Assembly: GCA_039105265.1 (NCBI GenBank)
Contig: JAPFFF010000003.1
Coordinates: forward strand, 7,502,001-7,566,000
Length of the DNA stretch: 64,000 nt
From: Tritrichomonas musculus
Lineage: Eukaryota > Parabasalia > Tritrichomonadida > Tritrichomonadidae
Reading direction: 5' to 3'
Position numbers and translations under genes: made by a program. Each line of letters begins with the position of its first letter. The first letter of the stretch is position 1. The notes below the pieces were generated by a model. It was not told the origin of the DNA. It was given only the letters and a program-made list of their open reading frames with translations, and made no database searches. Of this stretch, positions 39,041 to 47,328 are shown one piece after another.

Positions 39041-39379
39041 TTATCGTCTACGACGACCTCCAGTTTTTCGTTTTCTGCTTGTTGTTTTCCTTTTTGGAGT
39101 TCTAGAATTTCTAGATTTTTTTCTTGATCGAGATGATGACCGATAACCTCCCCATGAATAATCATCTAAATCGTTCGTATAATATGGTTCTGGTTCTTGG
39201 ACATAAATTGTTTCAACATAATTTTGAGTTGTTGATGTGCCTCGACTTTCTTGCTCTCTCCTTTTTCTTTCTTCATCTTCTTCCTCAGCCGCAGCCAGAA
39301 TCGCAATAATGAATATCAGGATGCATAGAATTATTGTTATTTTGAAGAACCATTTCAGGCAACATTTACAGCAGCTCAT
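39041..39379 (-). CDS. Cys-rich membrane protein with basic tail (112 aa)
   Basis: From the ATG at 39379 the product has an N-terminal CCKCC cluster suited to S-acylation, a membrane helix (IIILCILIFIIAILAAA, residues about 14-31), a charged Glu/Arg stretch, a Tyr-rich middle and a very basic Ser/Arg/Lys C-terminus (RKKSRNSRTPKRKTTSRKRK). The basic tail could bind nucleic acid or a capsid surface. The upstream DNA holds GTTCATTTTTATA as an Inr-like element. Confidence 0.68.
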   Translation of the reverse strand: MSCCKCCLKWFFKITIILCILIFIIAILAAAEEEDEERKRREQESRGTSTTQNYVETIYVQEPEPYYTNDLDDYSWGGYRSSSRSRKKSRNSRTPKRKTTSRKRKTGGRRRR

Positions 39380-39460
39380 TGTAAAAAGTGATATAAAAAT
39401 GAACTTTTTGAATTAAAATTTTTATTAAACTTTTTGTGAGTGAAAATTTTTAGTTATTGC

Positions 39461-39526
39461 GCAATGTAGTGCAATGTTGCGCAATGTAGTGCAATGTAGT
39501 GCAATGTAGTGCAATGTTGCGCAATA
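39461..39526. repeat. Helically phased decamer array (GCAATGTAGT / GCAATGTTGC)
   Basis: Six successive 10-bp units, four GCAATGTAGT and two GCAATGTTGC, plus a partial seventh. The junctions at both ends and in the middle create the palindrome TTGCGCAA. The array is bounded by inverted GAAAATTTT blocks (near 39432 and 39528). The 10-bp period equals one DNA turn, so all units face the same side. It lies between the ends of two genes and may be a protein-binding iteron array. Confidence 0.8.
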
Positions 39527-39535
39527 CGAAAATTT

Positions 39536-40069
39536 TCATTTTTCTTTTCTTCTTTTATAATAAGTTAATTGAAATTGATTTATTTTTTTCCTTTTTGCTT
39601 TAAAATATTTTTTTACATCATTTAATTTTCCAAATCCTTTGTTGGAAATTTGGGTATGAAAAAATTGATTGTACAAATAGACAATTTCATCAATTGGATA
39701 TTCTCTATTTTTATCAAGAGTTTTCAAAAAATCTTCAAAACAATTTCTTTTGTTGAGTCTTGTCTCTAATTCATCTCCCCAATCTGGTGGTCTTGGATTT
39801 CCGTGACGGTTTGGATTTGCTGGATGTTCTTCTAATTGTTTTTCTACTATTTGATTGATTCCTGCATAAAATTCTTCTTCATTTGGAGACGTTGATGTAT
39901 TTATTGGTTGAGGTTCATTAAAATCACGGTCGATTTCCCATTCATCAATTTCATTATTGACAACAAAGTTTTGAAAACTATTATTTAAATTTTGCATGTT
40001 TGGTGATAATTGATATTGAGGTGAACCACCAGTTGAATAGTGTAGAGGTAATTCGTTATCACTTGACAT
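39536..40069 (-). CDS. Element protein with helix-turn-helix-like basic C-terminus (177 aa)
   Basis: The ATG at 40069 is divergent from the helicase gene across a shared promoter. The N-terminal 110 residues are polar and disordered. Residues about 110-177 (FEDFLKTLDKNREYPIDEIVYLYNQFF...KKYFKAKRKK) are ordered, helical and basic, similar in look to the winged-helix tails found with D5-type helicases. A DNA-binding replication accessory is possible. The pairing with the helicase gene supports this but does not prove it. Confidence 0.65.
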   Translation of the reverse strand: MSSDNELPLHYSTGGSPQYQLSPNMQNLNNSFQNFVVNNEIDEWEIDRDFNEPQPINTSTSPNEEEFYAGINQIVEKQLEEHPANPNRHGNPRPPDWGDELETRLNKRNCFEDFLKTLDKNREYPIDEIVYLYNQFFHTQISNKGFGKLNDVKKYFKAKRKKINQFQLTYYKRRKEK

Positions 40070-40085
40070 TAATTAAAAAATGAAT

Positions 40086-40103
40086 AACGGTTTTGACAGT
40101 CAC
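40086..40103. promoter_or_regulatory. Bidirectional Myb-box promoter at the helicase gene
   Basis: AACGGTTTTGACAGTCAC on the plus strand, followed by TTTTATTTTTG and the ATG at 40120; the 40069 gene starts 17 bases away on the other side. Confidence 0.65.
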
Positions 40104-40119
40104 TTTTATTTTTGTATCG

Positions 40120-41823
40120 ATGAATCAACCAACCCTCCTCTCTGATGATTTCTTAATTCCAGAAGCTAGACAAATGGAAAATATAAATGAGAATGTCTTT
40201 CCTCAATATCAAGGTCAAGAGTTTCATGATCGTGATTTTCAAATAAATACAAATCTCATTCAATTGTTTCCTGATGATGTTGTTGGATTGTTAAATTTAT
40301 TTGAACCAACACTTGAAAATTTAAATAATTCTATCAAATATATCTTTCATGCTCCATATAATTCAAACCATTTGTACAATATTGTGAAAAATTGGTATCT
40401 TTCAAATCAAGAAAATTCTGAACAAGATCTTCAAGCAATTGGTAGTCAAGAAAATCATCCAGAAGTTTCAAATCATTGGATCTTCCCAATTTTGAATGCA
40501 CTCTCAGAATCTCAAAGAAATGTTATTTGGGAGAAATATTTCAATAATACAATTAACCAATTTGTTCAAATTGATTTTGGTGAAAATTGTTCAATAATCT
40601 CATTTAAAAATAAGAATTATGAAAGAAAATATTCTTCTACTGGAATTCGTGTTGGGGATTTCTTTACTGATTTCAAAAAAGTTTGTTGTTATATTCAACT
40701 AGACAATATCTTCATAATTAAACAATCAAATACGTTAGAAATGTTAAATCCTACTCAATTTGCGCCAATATTGAAAAATATTAAATTAGGGTATTCAAAA
40801 GTTGGTAAAAATACAAAGAAAGCAATTACTGCATTTGATGTTGTTTCCTTTGGGAAGAATATGGATTTCATTACTTATGAATCAATGAAATTCTATTCCG
40901 AAGATCCAAACATTTTTTCATATTTTCATTGGTATCCTTATTCAAGATTAATTCTTTGTACACAAAATGTGATTCAACCATATTTGGATCATATTTTTAG
41001 AGTTATTGCAAATTCTAATGAAGAATTATATGATTATATCATAAAATGGATTTCATTTATTTTTCAACATCCAGATGGTAAAACAGGTACTGCATTAGTT
41101 CTTATTGGTATACAGGGTTGTGGGAAAAATACATTTACTAATGTTCTTTGTCAACTTTTAGGTGAATATTCTGATCCAAATGCAAACTTTGATAATATTA
41201 CAAGCAATTTTAATTTACAAATCTTAAACAAAAAATTATTGGTATGTTCAGAAAAGGAAGATATTAATAAAAACGATCGAAAATATCTTAAACAACATGA
41301 AAGATTAAAAACGTTAATCACAGAAAGATTCGCTCCTATTGAAGGAAAACATAGAAATCCTGAATCTAAAGAAAATGTTGCCAATTTCATCTTCTTAACA
41401 AACAATCCTGCTCCTATTCGAATTGATGAAGACGATAGAAGATTTGTTGTTACAAATTGTTATCCAATGAAAGGCCAAGACTATTTTCATCCTTTACGTA
41501 ATCTAATTAAGAGGGACGATTTCAAAAACAATTTAATTACTTTTTTCTTGACTGTTGATTTATCAAATTTCTATCCAGCACAATTTCCTACAACTGAGGC
41601 AAGAATGAATTTAATGAACTTTTCAAAATCTCCTGAAAAATTATTTATTGAGGAAAACTTACAAAAATTCAGAAATGGTTATGTAGCTTTTGAAGCCTGG
41701 ACTGAATTTAAAAAATGGGCAAAAGCAAAAAATTTCAGATCCATAACTTATCAAGAATTTCATCAAAAAATTTTACAATACTGCTCATTCAATAATAATG
41801 ATAAGAAATATAGATTAAGGTAA
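40120..41823 (+). CDS. Superfamily 3 (D5-like) replicative helicase
   Basis: About 567 residues from the ATG at 40120, placed just after the promoter box; the longer frame would translate the promoter itself. The SF3 motifs are Walker A GIQGCGKN near residue 330, the Walker B-like LLVCSEKE near 375, the sensor FIFLTNN near 425 and an arginine-finger DDRRF shortly after. The N-terminal 250 residues are a divergent D5-type region; I see no clear primase motif. SF3/D5 helicases unwind replicating viral genomes. Classical Mavericks usually lack one, while virophages and NCLDVs have it. The frame looks whole. Confidence 0.9.
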   Translation: MNQPTLLSDDFLIPEARQMENINENVFPQYQGQEFHDRDFQINTNLIQLFPDDVVGLLNLFEPTLENLNNSIKYIFHAPYNSNHLYNIVKNWYLSNQENSEQDLQAIGSQENHPEVSNHWIFPILNALSESQRNVIWEKYFNNTINQFVQIDFGENCSIISFKNKNYERKYSSTGIRVGDFFTDFKKVCCYIQLDNIFIIKQSNTLEMLNPTQFAPILKNIKLGYSKVGKNTKKAITAFDVVSFGKNMDFITYESMKFYSEDPNIFSYFHWYPYSRLILCTQNVIQPYLDHIFRVIANSNEELYDYIIKWISFIFQHPDGKTGTALVLIGIQGCGKNTFTNVLCQLLGEYSDPNANFDNITSNFNLQILNKKLLVCSEKEDINKNDRKYLKQHERLKTLITERFAPIEGKHRNPESKENVANFIFLTNNPAPIRIDEDDRRFVVTNCYPMKGQDYFHPLRNLIKRDDFKNNLITFFLTVDLSNFYPAQFPTTEARMNLMNFSKSPEKLFIEENLQKFRNGYVAFEAWTEFKKWAKAKNFRSITYQEFHQKILQYCSFNNNDKKYRLR

Positions 41824-41827
41824 CTTT

Positions 41828-42025
41828 TTATTTAATTAATTCTTTTCTTAAAAGTTCAATTTCTTTTTCTACTTTGTCTCTTTCTCTTCGTAAATCCATT
41901 AATTTTCTAAAATCTTTATCATCATAAACCCTTTGATTACCAATAATCCCTGCCTTTTTTTCGATGTCATTTATTTGTTCATCTAAGATATCCCATTTCT
42001 CGTAAGCTTCTTGCAATTTAGACAT
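41828..42025 (-). CDS. Short coiled-coil protein (65 aa), paralogue 1
   Basis: Starts MSKLQEAYEKW at 42025 and is nearly all coiled coil (LRRERDKVEKEIELLRKEL at the end). It shares start (MSKL), end (LRRERD...) and upstream sequence (CATGAAAACAAAAATAAAAG) with the neighbouring gene 42064-42303, so the two arose by tandem duplication that included the promoter. Convergent with the helicase gene. Confidence 0.68.
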   Translation of the reverse strand: MSKLQEAYEKWDILDEQINDIEKKAGIIGNQRVYDDKDFRKLMDLRRERDKVEKEIELLRKELIK

Positions 42026-42041
42026 GAAAACAAAAATAAAA

Positions 42042-42060
42042 GTGAAGTGTCAAAACTGCT
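42042..42060 (-). promoter_or_regulatory. Promoter box of the 41828-42025 gene
   Basis: On the minus strand AGCAGTTTTGACACTTCAC, a variant of the AACGGTTTTGACA box, followed by TTTTATTTTTG and the ATG. Confidence 0.55.
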
Positions 42061-42063
42061 TTT

Positions 42064-42303
42064 TTATTTAATTTCTCTTAATCGTTCTTGAATTTCTTTC
42101 ATTTGATATCGGAGTCGGTCTCTTTCTCTTCGTAATCGTTCCAATTCTTCTTGATCATCCATCGATAATTTGGATTCATCATAAATTATAATTGCATCCT
42201 CATTTGTGTAATGAGGTGCATTTTTTTGAATTCTTCTTATTTGTTTCCATTTTTCTTTCCATTCTTCTCGAAGACTTATTAATTTTTCTTCCAATTTAGA
42301 CAT
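42064..42303 (-). CDS. Short coiled-coil protein (79 aa), paralogue 2
   Basis: Starts MSKLEEKLISL at 42303; two heptad helices with an acidic linker between (YTNEDAIIIYDESKLSMDD), ending LRRERDRLRYQMKEIQERL. Closest relative in the window is the next gene 41828-42025. The promoter is the standard form. Probably an oligomerising structural or adaptor protein. Confidence 0.68.
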   Translation of the reverse strand: MSKLEEKLISLREEWKEKWKQIRRIQKNAPHYTNEDAIIIYDESKLSMDDQEELERLRRERDRLRYQMKEIQERLREIK

Positions 42304-42320
42304 GAAAACAAAAAATAAAA

Positions 42321-42339
42321 GTGAAGTGTCAAAACCGCT
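42321..42339. promoter_or_regulatory. Promoter box between paralogue 2 and the integrase
   Basis: On the minus strand AGCGGTTTTGACACTTCAC before the 42303 start; on the plus side TTTATTGAAATTTAA leads to the integrase ATG at 42356, so it may serve both. Confidence 0.55.
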
Positions 42340-42355
42340 CTTTATTGAAATTTAA

Positions 42356-43744
42356 ATGTTATCGTCAGAAGGTGAAAAATTAATGAATTATTTAGAAAAG
42401 AAAGCTTATCAAAAGAAATTAATAATGCCAAATGAAGCTAGAAATTATAAAGGATATCAAAAAGATTTTGTAACTGATGATGAATTTGAACAAATTTATA
42501 ATGCTTATTCAGAATTTCGAAAAGTATTATCTGAATCATTACCTGTAATCACAGATGAAAAAATTCCTGATGATGAATTAAGTTTTGAAGAAAAAATTGA
42601 GAACCATGTAATTAATAATTTACATAATGAAAATATTCGTACTTTTCCTGAATTTGAAAAATTGACCTCTGGATGGAAAAAAGGTAAAGATAAATATACT
42701 ATGGAAGAATGGTATGAAATATATATTACAAAAATTATGGAACAACCAGGAATGATAGTTGAATTCAAAGGTAAAACAAATGTACCTGATATTGCATTTA
42801 GAAATAAAAATAAAAGACATGTATTATTAAAACAATTTGAAAAAGTTATTGAGCCAAATTATGTTTCTGAAGATGATTATGTTCAAAAGAAACAATTTCC
42901 AACTAATAAGAATAAAAAATATTATTTACATAAATTATGTGAACCTGGTACTTATTTAATTGATATTATGTTTGAAAAAAATGTTGGGTACTTAATTTGT
43001 ATAGAAGCCAATAGTCGATATTTATATGCAATTCCTTTAGGTAGAGAATGTTTTGGTGATATAAATAAAATTATGACTGCTGGACAAAAAACATCTATTT
43101 CAATAACAAAAGCTTTAAATACTTTATTTCAACAAGGAATGAAACCTAAAATATTGACCGGAGATGGTGAAAAAGGTTTTTGTTCTGAAGAAACAATAAA
43201 TTTTTTAAACTCAAATGGAATTAAATGGGAACCTGTTGATAGAATGGATGATTATCATTATCCATCATTTTTACGAAAACCAGGTGAAAAACAAACAACT
43301 AGTCCATTACATTCTTCATTAGGTATAGTTGATAGAATTATTAGAACTTTGAGAGATATGGCTTTTGAAGTTCAACGAGAAATCTCCCCTGAAATATTAA
43401 AAGAATTAGTTGTTCAATATAATAATGCCCCACACTTAACTTTGTCAAAATATGCAGGTATGAATGTTTCCCCTAGTCAAATGCAAAATAATTCTGATTT
43501 ATATACTTTTATTTGTAGACGTATTTCTCAAGCTAATTATAATGTTTCTGCTCAAAAAGGTTATAATTTAAAAGAAAACCAAGAAGTAATTGTATATAAT
43601 AATAAAGACACTCTTAAAAAAAGACGATCAATAACTCAACCTGGTAGATTTTTTGTAAAAGGTTTTCAAAATGGTAAATATTTAATACAAGATCTTAAAG
43701 GAAATACTCAAATATTACCTCGTTATAGATTAGATCCTATTTGA
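42356..43744 (+). CDS. Retroviral-type (RVE) integrase of the Maverick
   Basis: 462 residues from the ATG at 42356. The N-terminal 180 residues are a helical, charged region. The catalytic RNase H-like core runs from about residue 195 to 350: the first acidic block is LIDIMF near 202, the second LTGDGEKGF near 268, and the third block is in the SSLGIVDRIIRTLRD helix near 325-338, followed by QYNNAPHLTL. The C-terminus (about 400-462, QEVIVYNNK...GRFFVKGF...ILPRYRLDPI) looks like the SH3-like or chromo-like barrel of this integrase family. These enzymes insert Polinton DNA into the host genome and normally lie near one end of the element, as here. Confidence 0.92.
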   Translation: MLSSEGEKLMNYLEKKAYQKKLIMPNEARNYKGYQKDFVTDDEFEQIYNAYSEFRKVLSESLPVITDEKIPDDELSFEEKIENHVINNLHNENIRTFPEFEKLTSGWKKGKDKYTMEEWYEIYITKIMEQPGMIVEFKGKTNVPDIAFRNKNKRHVLLKQFEKVIEPNYVSEDDYVQKKQFPTNKNKKYYLHKLCEPGTYLIDIMFEKNVGYLICIEANSRYLYAIPLGRECFGDINKIMTAGQKTSISITKALNTLFQQGMKPKILTGDGEKGFCSEETINFLNSNGIKWEPVDRMDDYHYPSFLRKPGEKQTTSPLHSSLGIVDRIIRTLRDMAFEVQREISPEILKELVVQYNNAPHLTLSKYAGMNVSPSQMQNNSDLYTFICRRISQANYNVSAQKGYNLKENQEVIVYNNKDTLKKRRSITQPGRFFVKGFQNGKYLIQDLKGNTQILPRYRLDPI

Positions 43745-43762
43745 ATTGTCAGAAAATGCAAT

Positions 43763-43818
43763 AAAAATAAAAGGGGTGTCAAAAAATGCAAAAAATAAAA
43801 GGGGTGTCAAAAAATGCA
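43763..43818. repeat. Perfect tandem duplication of 28 bp
   Basis: Two identical 28-bp units containing GGGGTGTCAAAAAATGCA, with a partial third copy (GTCAGAAAATGCA) just before. It lies between the convergent ends of the integrase gene and the 43845 gene. The GTGTCAAAA core resembles part of the element promoter box, but no gene start follows. Confidence 0.85.
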
Positions 43819-43844
43819 GTAAATTGAATTGTTTATTTAATTAA

Positions 43845-44123
43845 TTATTTCCTTTCGTTCCAGCGTTTGAGATTTTTCAAACCTGTCTTTAATTCTTCAA
43901 TGAAGAAGCATTCAAGTTCGTTAGCTTTTTCTTCATTTGAGCTATCTCCATCATTCATTATCACACGAACATCATCGATGTGATTCATATTGGTTGCAGC
44001 TTCTTGGAGCATATATGCCATTTTTTCTCTTTGATCAAGATCATCAGAAATAGTTCTCCATTCATGAACACTATCAAGAGCTTCGACAACTTCGAGTAAG
44101 TGTTGGATCGTACGGGCTTCCAT
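43845..44123 (-). CDS. Helical element protein (92 aa)
   Basis: I use the ATG at 44123 (MEARTIQHLLEVVEAL); the longer frame would translate the Inr-like CATCATTTTTATAC. The product is nearly all helix, acidic in the middle, with a basic end (LKNLKRWNERK). Divergent from the 44212 gene. No family recognised. Confidence 0.66.
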   Translation of the reverse strand: MEARTIQHLLEVVEALDSVHEWRTISDDLDQREKMAYMLQEAATNMNHIDDVRVIMNDGDSSNEEKANELECFFIEELKTGLKNLKRWNERK

Positions 44124-44136
44124 GCTTGTATAAAAA

Positions 44137-44210
44137 TGATGTGATGACCTCACGAGAAAAAATAAGATTTTTTGGTTAACGGTCGCCTAGTGAAAAAGTT
44201 CATTTTTATA
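44137..44210. promoter_or_regulatory. Bidirectional promoter with a right-end type upstream module
   Basis: Contains GATGTGATGACCTCACGAGAAAAAAT, then TTTTTTGGTTAACGGTCGCC and, on the plus side, GTTCATTTTTATAA before the ATG at 44212. The same order of blocks occurs at 46755-46812. Confidence 0.55.
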
Positions 44211-44211
44211 A

Positions 44212-44625
44212 ATGTCTGACAAACCAAGTGTACCTGAACAAAATGAAATTAAAGATGATATTCCAGCTATGTCTGCAAAAGACATGAGAAATATTAAAAA
44301 GACAGAAGCTTGGAAAGTACTCAAAAAGAGATATGGTGAAAATGTTTCAATCGAAAAATTGCTTTCTGTTGCTCATGTTATGAGACAATTAATGCAACAT
44401 AACTTAAAAATCATCATCCCTGGTTTCTCAAGTGAAGAACAACGGAAAAAAGATTGTTTGATTAAATGGTTTGATACTCATATCGAATTCATTCAACAAT
44501 TTTTGTCACCTGGAATGATGATTGGTTACGATCAAGGATATTATGTTCCTATATCAAAAGAAAAAGCAAAAGAAATAGCAAAAGAAAAAGCAAAAGAAAA
44601 AGCAAAAGAAAAAGAAGATAAATAA
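44212..44625 (+). CDS. Element protein with KEKAKE repeat tail (137 aa)
   Basis: The ATG at 44212 lies after GTTCATTTTTATAA. Residues 20-115 form an ordered helical domain (WKVLKKRYGENVSIEKLLSVAHVM, then LIKWFDTHIEFIQQFLSPG); the last 25 residues are a 5-to-6-residue Lys/Glu/Ala repeat (KEKAKE), encoded by a short tandem DNA repeat at about 44559-44620. Unknown function. Confidence 0.7.
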   Translation: MSDKPSVPEQNEIKDDIPAMSAKDMRNIKKTEAWKVLKKRYGENVSIEKLLSVAHVMRQLMQHNLKIIIPGFSSEEQRKKDCLIKWFDTHIEFIQQFLSPGMMIGYDQGYYVPISKEKAKEIAKEKAKEKAKEKEDK

Positions 44626-44718
44626 ATAAAAAGTTAATTTTTTTAAATTAAAGGTTTATTAGAAACCTAAATCTTGTTGAGAGTAATTTTTATACCGACC
44701 TCTCAATAATCGGAATTT

Positions 44719-46752
44719 TTATTTTTCGTCAACTTCTTGAACGTTAGGTGGAACTGGTTCAGTGTGTAGATCTTGACGTTCAACTGAGGTGAGGAAATTG
44801 TCAATGTGGAATTTGAACCAGGATACGTTTGGTGTTTTCTTTTGAAATTCGGCAATTCTTGCGTGAACGACTTCATTTGCCAAATTCTCGTCCCCATTGT
44901 ATCGCTATTTGAAGAATTCGATCAATTCATTTCTTAGCTGAATTTCCTTTTGAGATTTTTGATCGGATGTGAATTCTTGTATATTTCCCCATTTGTGAGT
45001 TTGAGGTAATTCTTGCCAATTTTCTGGTGGAGGTGGAAGTTGTGGTGGTGGTGGGAGGTCTTGTAATTTTTTATAAATATCTGCTTTTAATTTGTTAGGA
45101 TCGGCATTCATTCTTGCCCAGTCTTCTTTGCTCATTCCTGGTGGTGGCAATACTAGTGAGTCGTTCTCCGTCTGTAAATCAAAAAGAACATTTGTAGTTA
45201 CTTCTTTGGAAATTTTTTCATCGAATTGATGAGTATAGTTGTCTTCAATTGTTGACCATCTTTCTTTTTCATCATCATTGAGTAACTCATCAGGGAAAAT
45301 TCTTGATGCTTTTCGATTTCCTTTCATTTTGGCATTCAATCTTTTTTGAACTTCATCATTAATTTCTTGATTGGTCTTTTCGAGATATAGTTTTTGAAAT
45401 TTTCTGCTGGTGGTAAAGATGAGATTTTTTTCGCTTTCGTCTTCGTTATCTTTTTCAGGTGCGGTGAGATCCTTTTCATCTTTTTCAGATTTTGGTTGAT
45501 CCTTTTCATCTTTTTCAGATTTTGGTTGATCCTTTTCATCTTTTTCAGGCAATTTGTTTAAGATTTCGAGAACATCGTCAACATCTTTATCAACATCATC
45601 AGAATCTTCTTGGATTTCTATAATTGATTGAATTTCCTTGGTTGATGATTCCCATTTTTTCAATTCTTCACTGCTCAATAAATCCTTTGAGAAGATTTCT
45701 CTTGCTGTCTTTTTACCGTCATACATTTTGTTAAACAATCTGCTATCTGCATCGGCCATTGCCTCGTCTCTTGACATTCCTGGATTTATTCTTTGTAATA
45801 TGTCTGCGGTTGATGAGATAAGATACTCTTTTGCATTTTCTTCTTCCTGACGCTCTTCTTCCATTTTTTGTGCATATTTTACATTTTCTTCTTCCGTGAG
45901 CAATTCAATCAAAGGTGGGACATGTTCGAGGTATTTGTGCTCTTCCATAACTGTAACAATTCTTTCACGTGCATGTGCATATGCATCAGCGAATGTTGAC
46001 AAAGGATAAATTTTTCTATACGCAATGGTTAATTCTGAAATTGCGTTTTGTTGCTCTTTTGATAATTCTGGATGGTCTGCTTCAATGATTTCATTCATTT
46101 CATCAATATTTTTTGGATCTTCTGGTGTTAATTCCCCTAAAAGTGCTTTATTGTTTGTGTACTCTGAACGATATTGGTCTAAATATTGATACAATGAAAA
46201 CTTTATTACATCGAATGGCAAGCCATCTCTATTATTTTGTCTGTAATCGAATTTCTTTTGGATGTGTTTTGCCATTTTTGGCTTTTTGAGATCTGCTAAT
46301 TTTTTTTCCAAATCATCCCACCAAGTAGCGCACTGAATTGTAATTGTGTCATCATTTGGTTTATCGTCGTCGATGAACAAATGTAATGCTTGTTTATCGC
46401 CTTCTGCAAATAATTCGTCTCCTAATAAATGTGCGGCAAGGAGACACTTTTGATCTTGATCTAAAGAATTCCATAACTTATTTGCATTTAGCCAGTTGAG
46501 TTGCTCTTTTGGTGTTTTTATCCCTTTTTCTTGAAATTCTTGTATTTGTTTGTGGTAGAGTTTTGCTGGTAAATGATTGTATGGGTGAAATTTTATATGA
46601 GTCAAATCAATTTCTTTTTCTTCTTCTTTAGCTTCTGCTTCGGCTTTTGCAATTTCGTGCAGGTATTGCATTTTTGTTATTTCTTCAACTTCAGGTTTCT
46701 TTTGCTGAGTGTTGCTGTTGTTGTTGCTGTTGCTGTTGTCGCTGTTAGACAT
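44719..46752 (-). pseudogene. Large acidic, Lys/Glu-rich element protein gene (looks broken about once)
   Basis: The start is taken at the ATG at 46752 (MSNSDNSNSNNN), just after TCACTTTTTAGC; the longer frame would run through promoter DNA. The product is over 600 residues, mostly helical. It has three to four copies of an SEKDEKDQPK-type repeat (30-bp DNA repeats around 45471-45560) and several EEAMADADSRLF-like and SKEDWARMNADPNKL segments that recall each other at intervals of about 110-130 residues. The Pro-rich stretch PPPPQLPPPP is near the end. It looks broken about once. Role unknown; the repeats suggest a structural protein. Confidence 0.6.
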
Positions 46753-46754
46753 GC

Positions 46755-46880
46755 TAAAAAGTGATGTGATGAGGCGACGAGAAAAAATTAGATTTTTGGT
46801 AAACGGTCTCCACCCCGAAAACCCGTTAGGTCCCTCGCTAAAAATATGATTTTTCGAGCTCACCTCATCACCTCATTTTT
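46755..46880. promoter_or_regulatory. Bidirectional promoter, right-end type
   Basis: Reads GTGATGTGATGAGGCGACGAG, AAAAAATTAG, ATTTTTGGTAAACGGTCTCC, and further right two CACCTCATCACCTC blocks leading to TCATTTTTTCTC and the ATG at 46885. Closely parallels 44137-44187. Confidence 0.55.
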
Positions 46881-46884
46881 TCTC

Positions 46885-47328
46885 ATGTCGTCCCAGCAAC
46901 AGGTACCCGAACAAGAGCAAGAAAAGCAAAAAGAGCAAGAAAGGCCAAATCCTAATATCTCAGTTACAAGCTATTTCTATAATCAAGTCGAAAAAGATCG
47001 AATCAAAAGAGGAATCGCCATATATTATATGTACCAATCATTCAAAAATCAATGCAAAGACCTCAATTTTTCACTTGATTTTGATACCAATGTACATAAA
47101 ATTGTCCTCAAAATGGATAAAGTTGTCACCGATCGTGCTGAATATGAAGCAACAAAGTCTTTCATTCAAAGAGAAGTCGATCACGATCGTTTTGAAACCA
47201 ATAAATTCCCTGAAGTACCTAAAGAACCATATATTGAATGGGTTTTAACATCTGACGAATTTGAAGAAGAGGAAAAGAAAGAAGAAGAAAAAGACGACGA
47301 CAAAAAAGATCCTGATTGGAAGCCATAA
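46885..47328 (+). CDS. Last element gene: acidic-tailed protein (147 aa)
   Basis: The ATG at 46885 (MSSQQQVPEQ) follows TCATTTTTTCTC; the longer frame starting at 46846 would translate the promoter. The N-terminus is Gln/Glu-rich and disordered, residues 30-115 are an ordered alpha/beta section (SYFYNQVEKDRIKRGIAIYYMY...), and the tail is strongly acidic (EEEEKKEEEKDDDKK). It is the gene nearest the right end. Function unknown. Confidence 0.7.
   Translation: MSSQQQVPEQEQEKQKEQERPNPNISVTSYFYNQVEKDRIKRGIAIYYMYQSFKNQCKDLNFSLDFDTNVHKIVLKMDKVVTDRAEYEATKSFIQREVDHDRFETNKFPEVPKEPYIEWVLTSDEFEEEEKKEEEKDDDKKDPDWKP

Noticed and set aside
39461-39526. Short regular repeats as a CRISPR array
   Set aside because: Units are 10 bp with no spacers; this is a contiguous decamer array in a eukaryotic element.
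44703-44897. Minus-strand frame of 64 residues
   Set aside because: Composition is atypical and it lies in another frame over a coding-like stretch assigned to the 44719-46752 gene.
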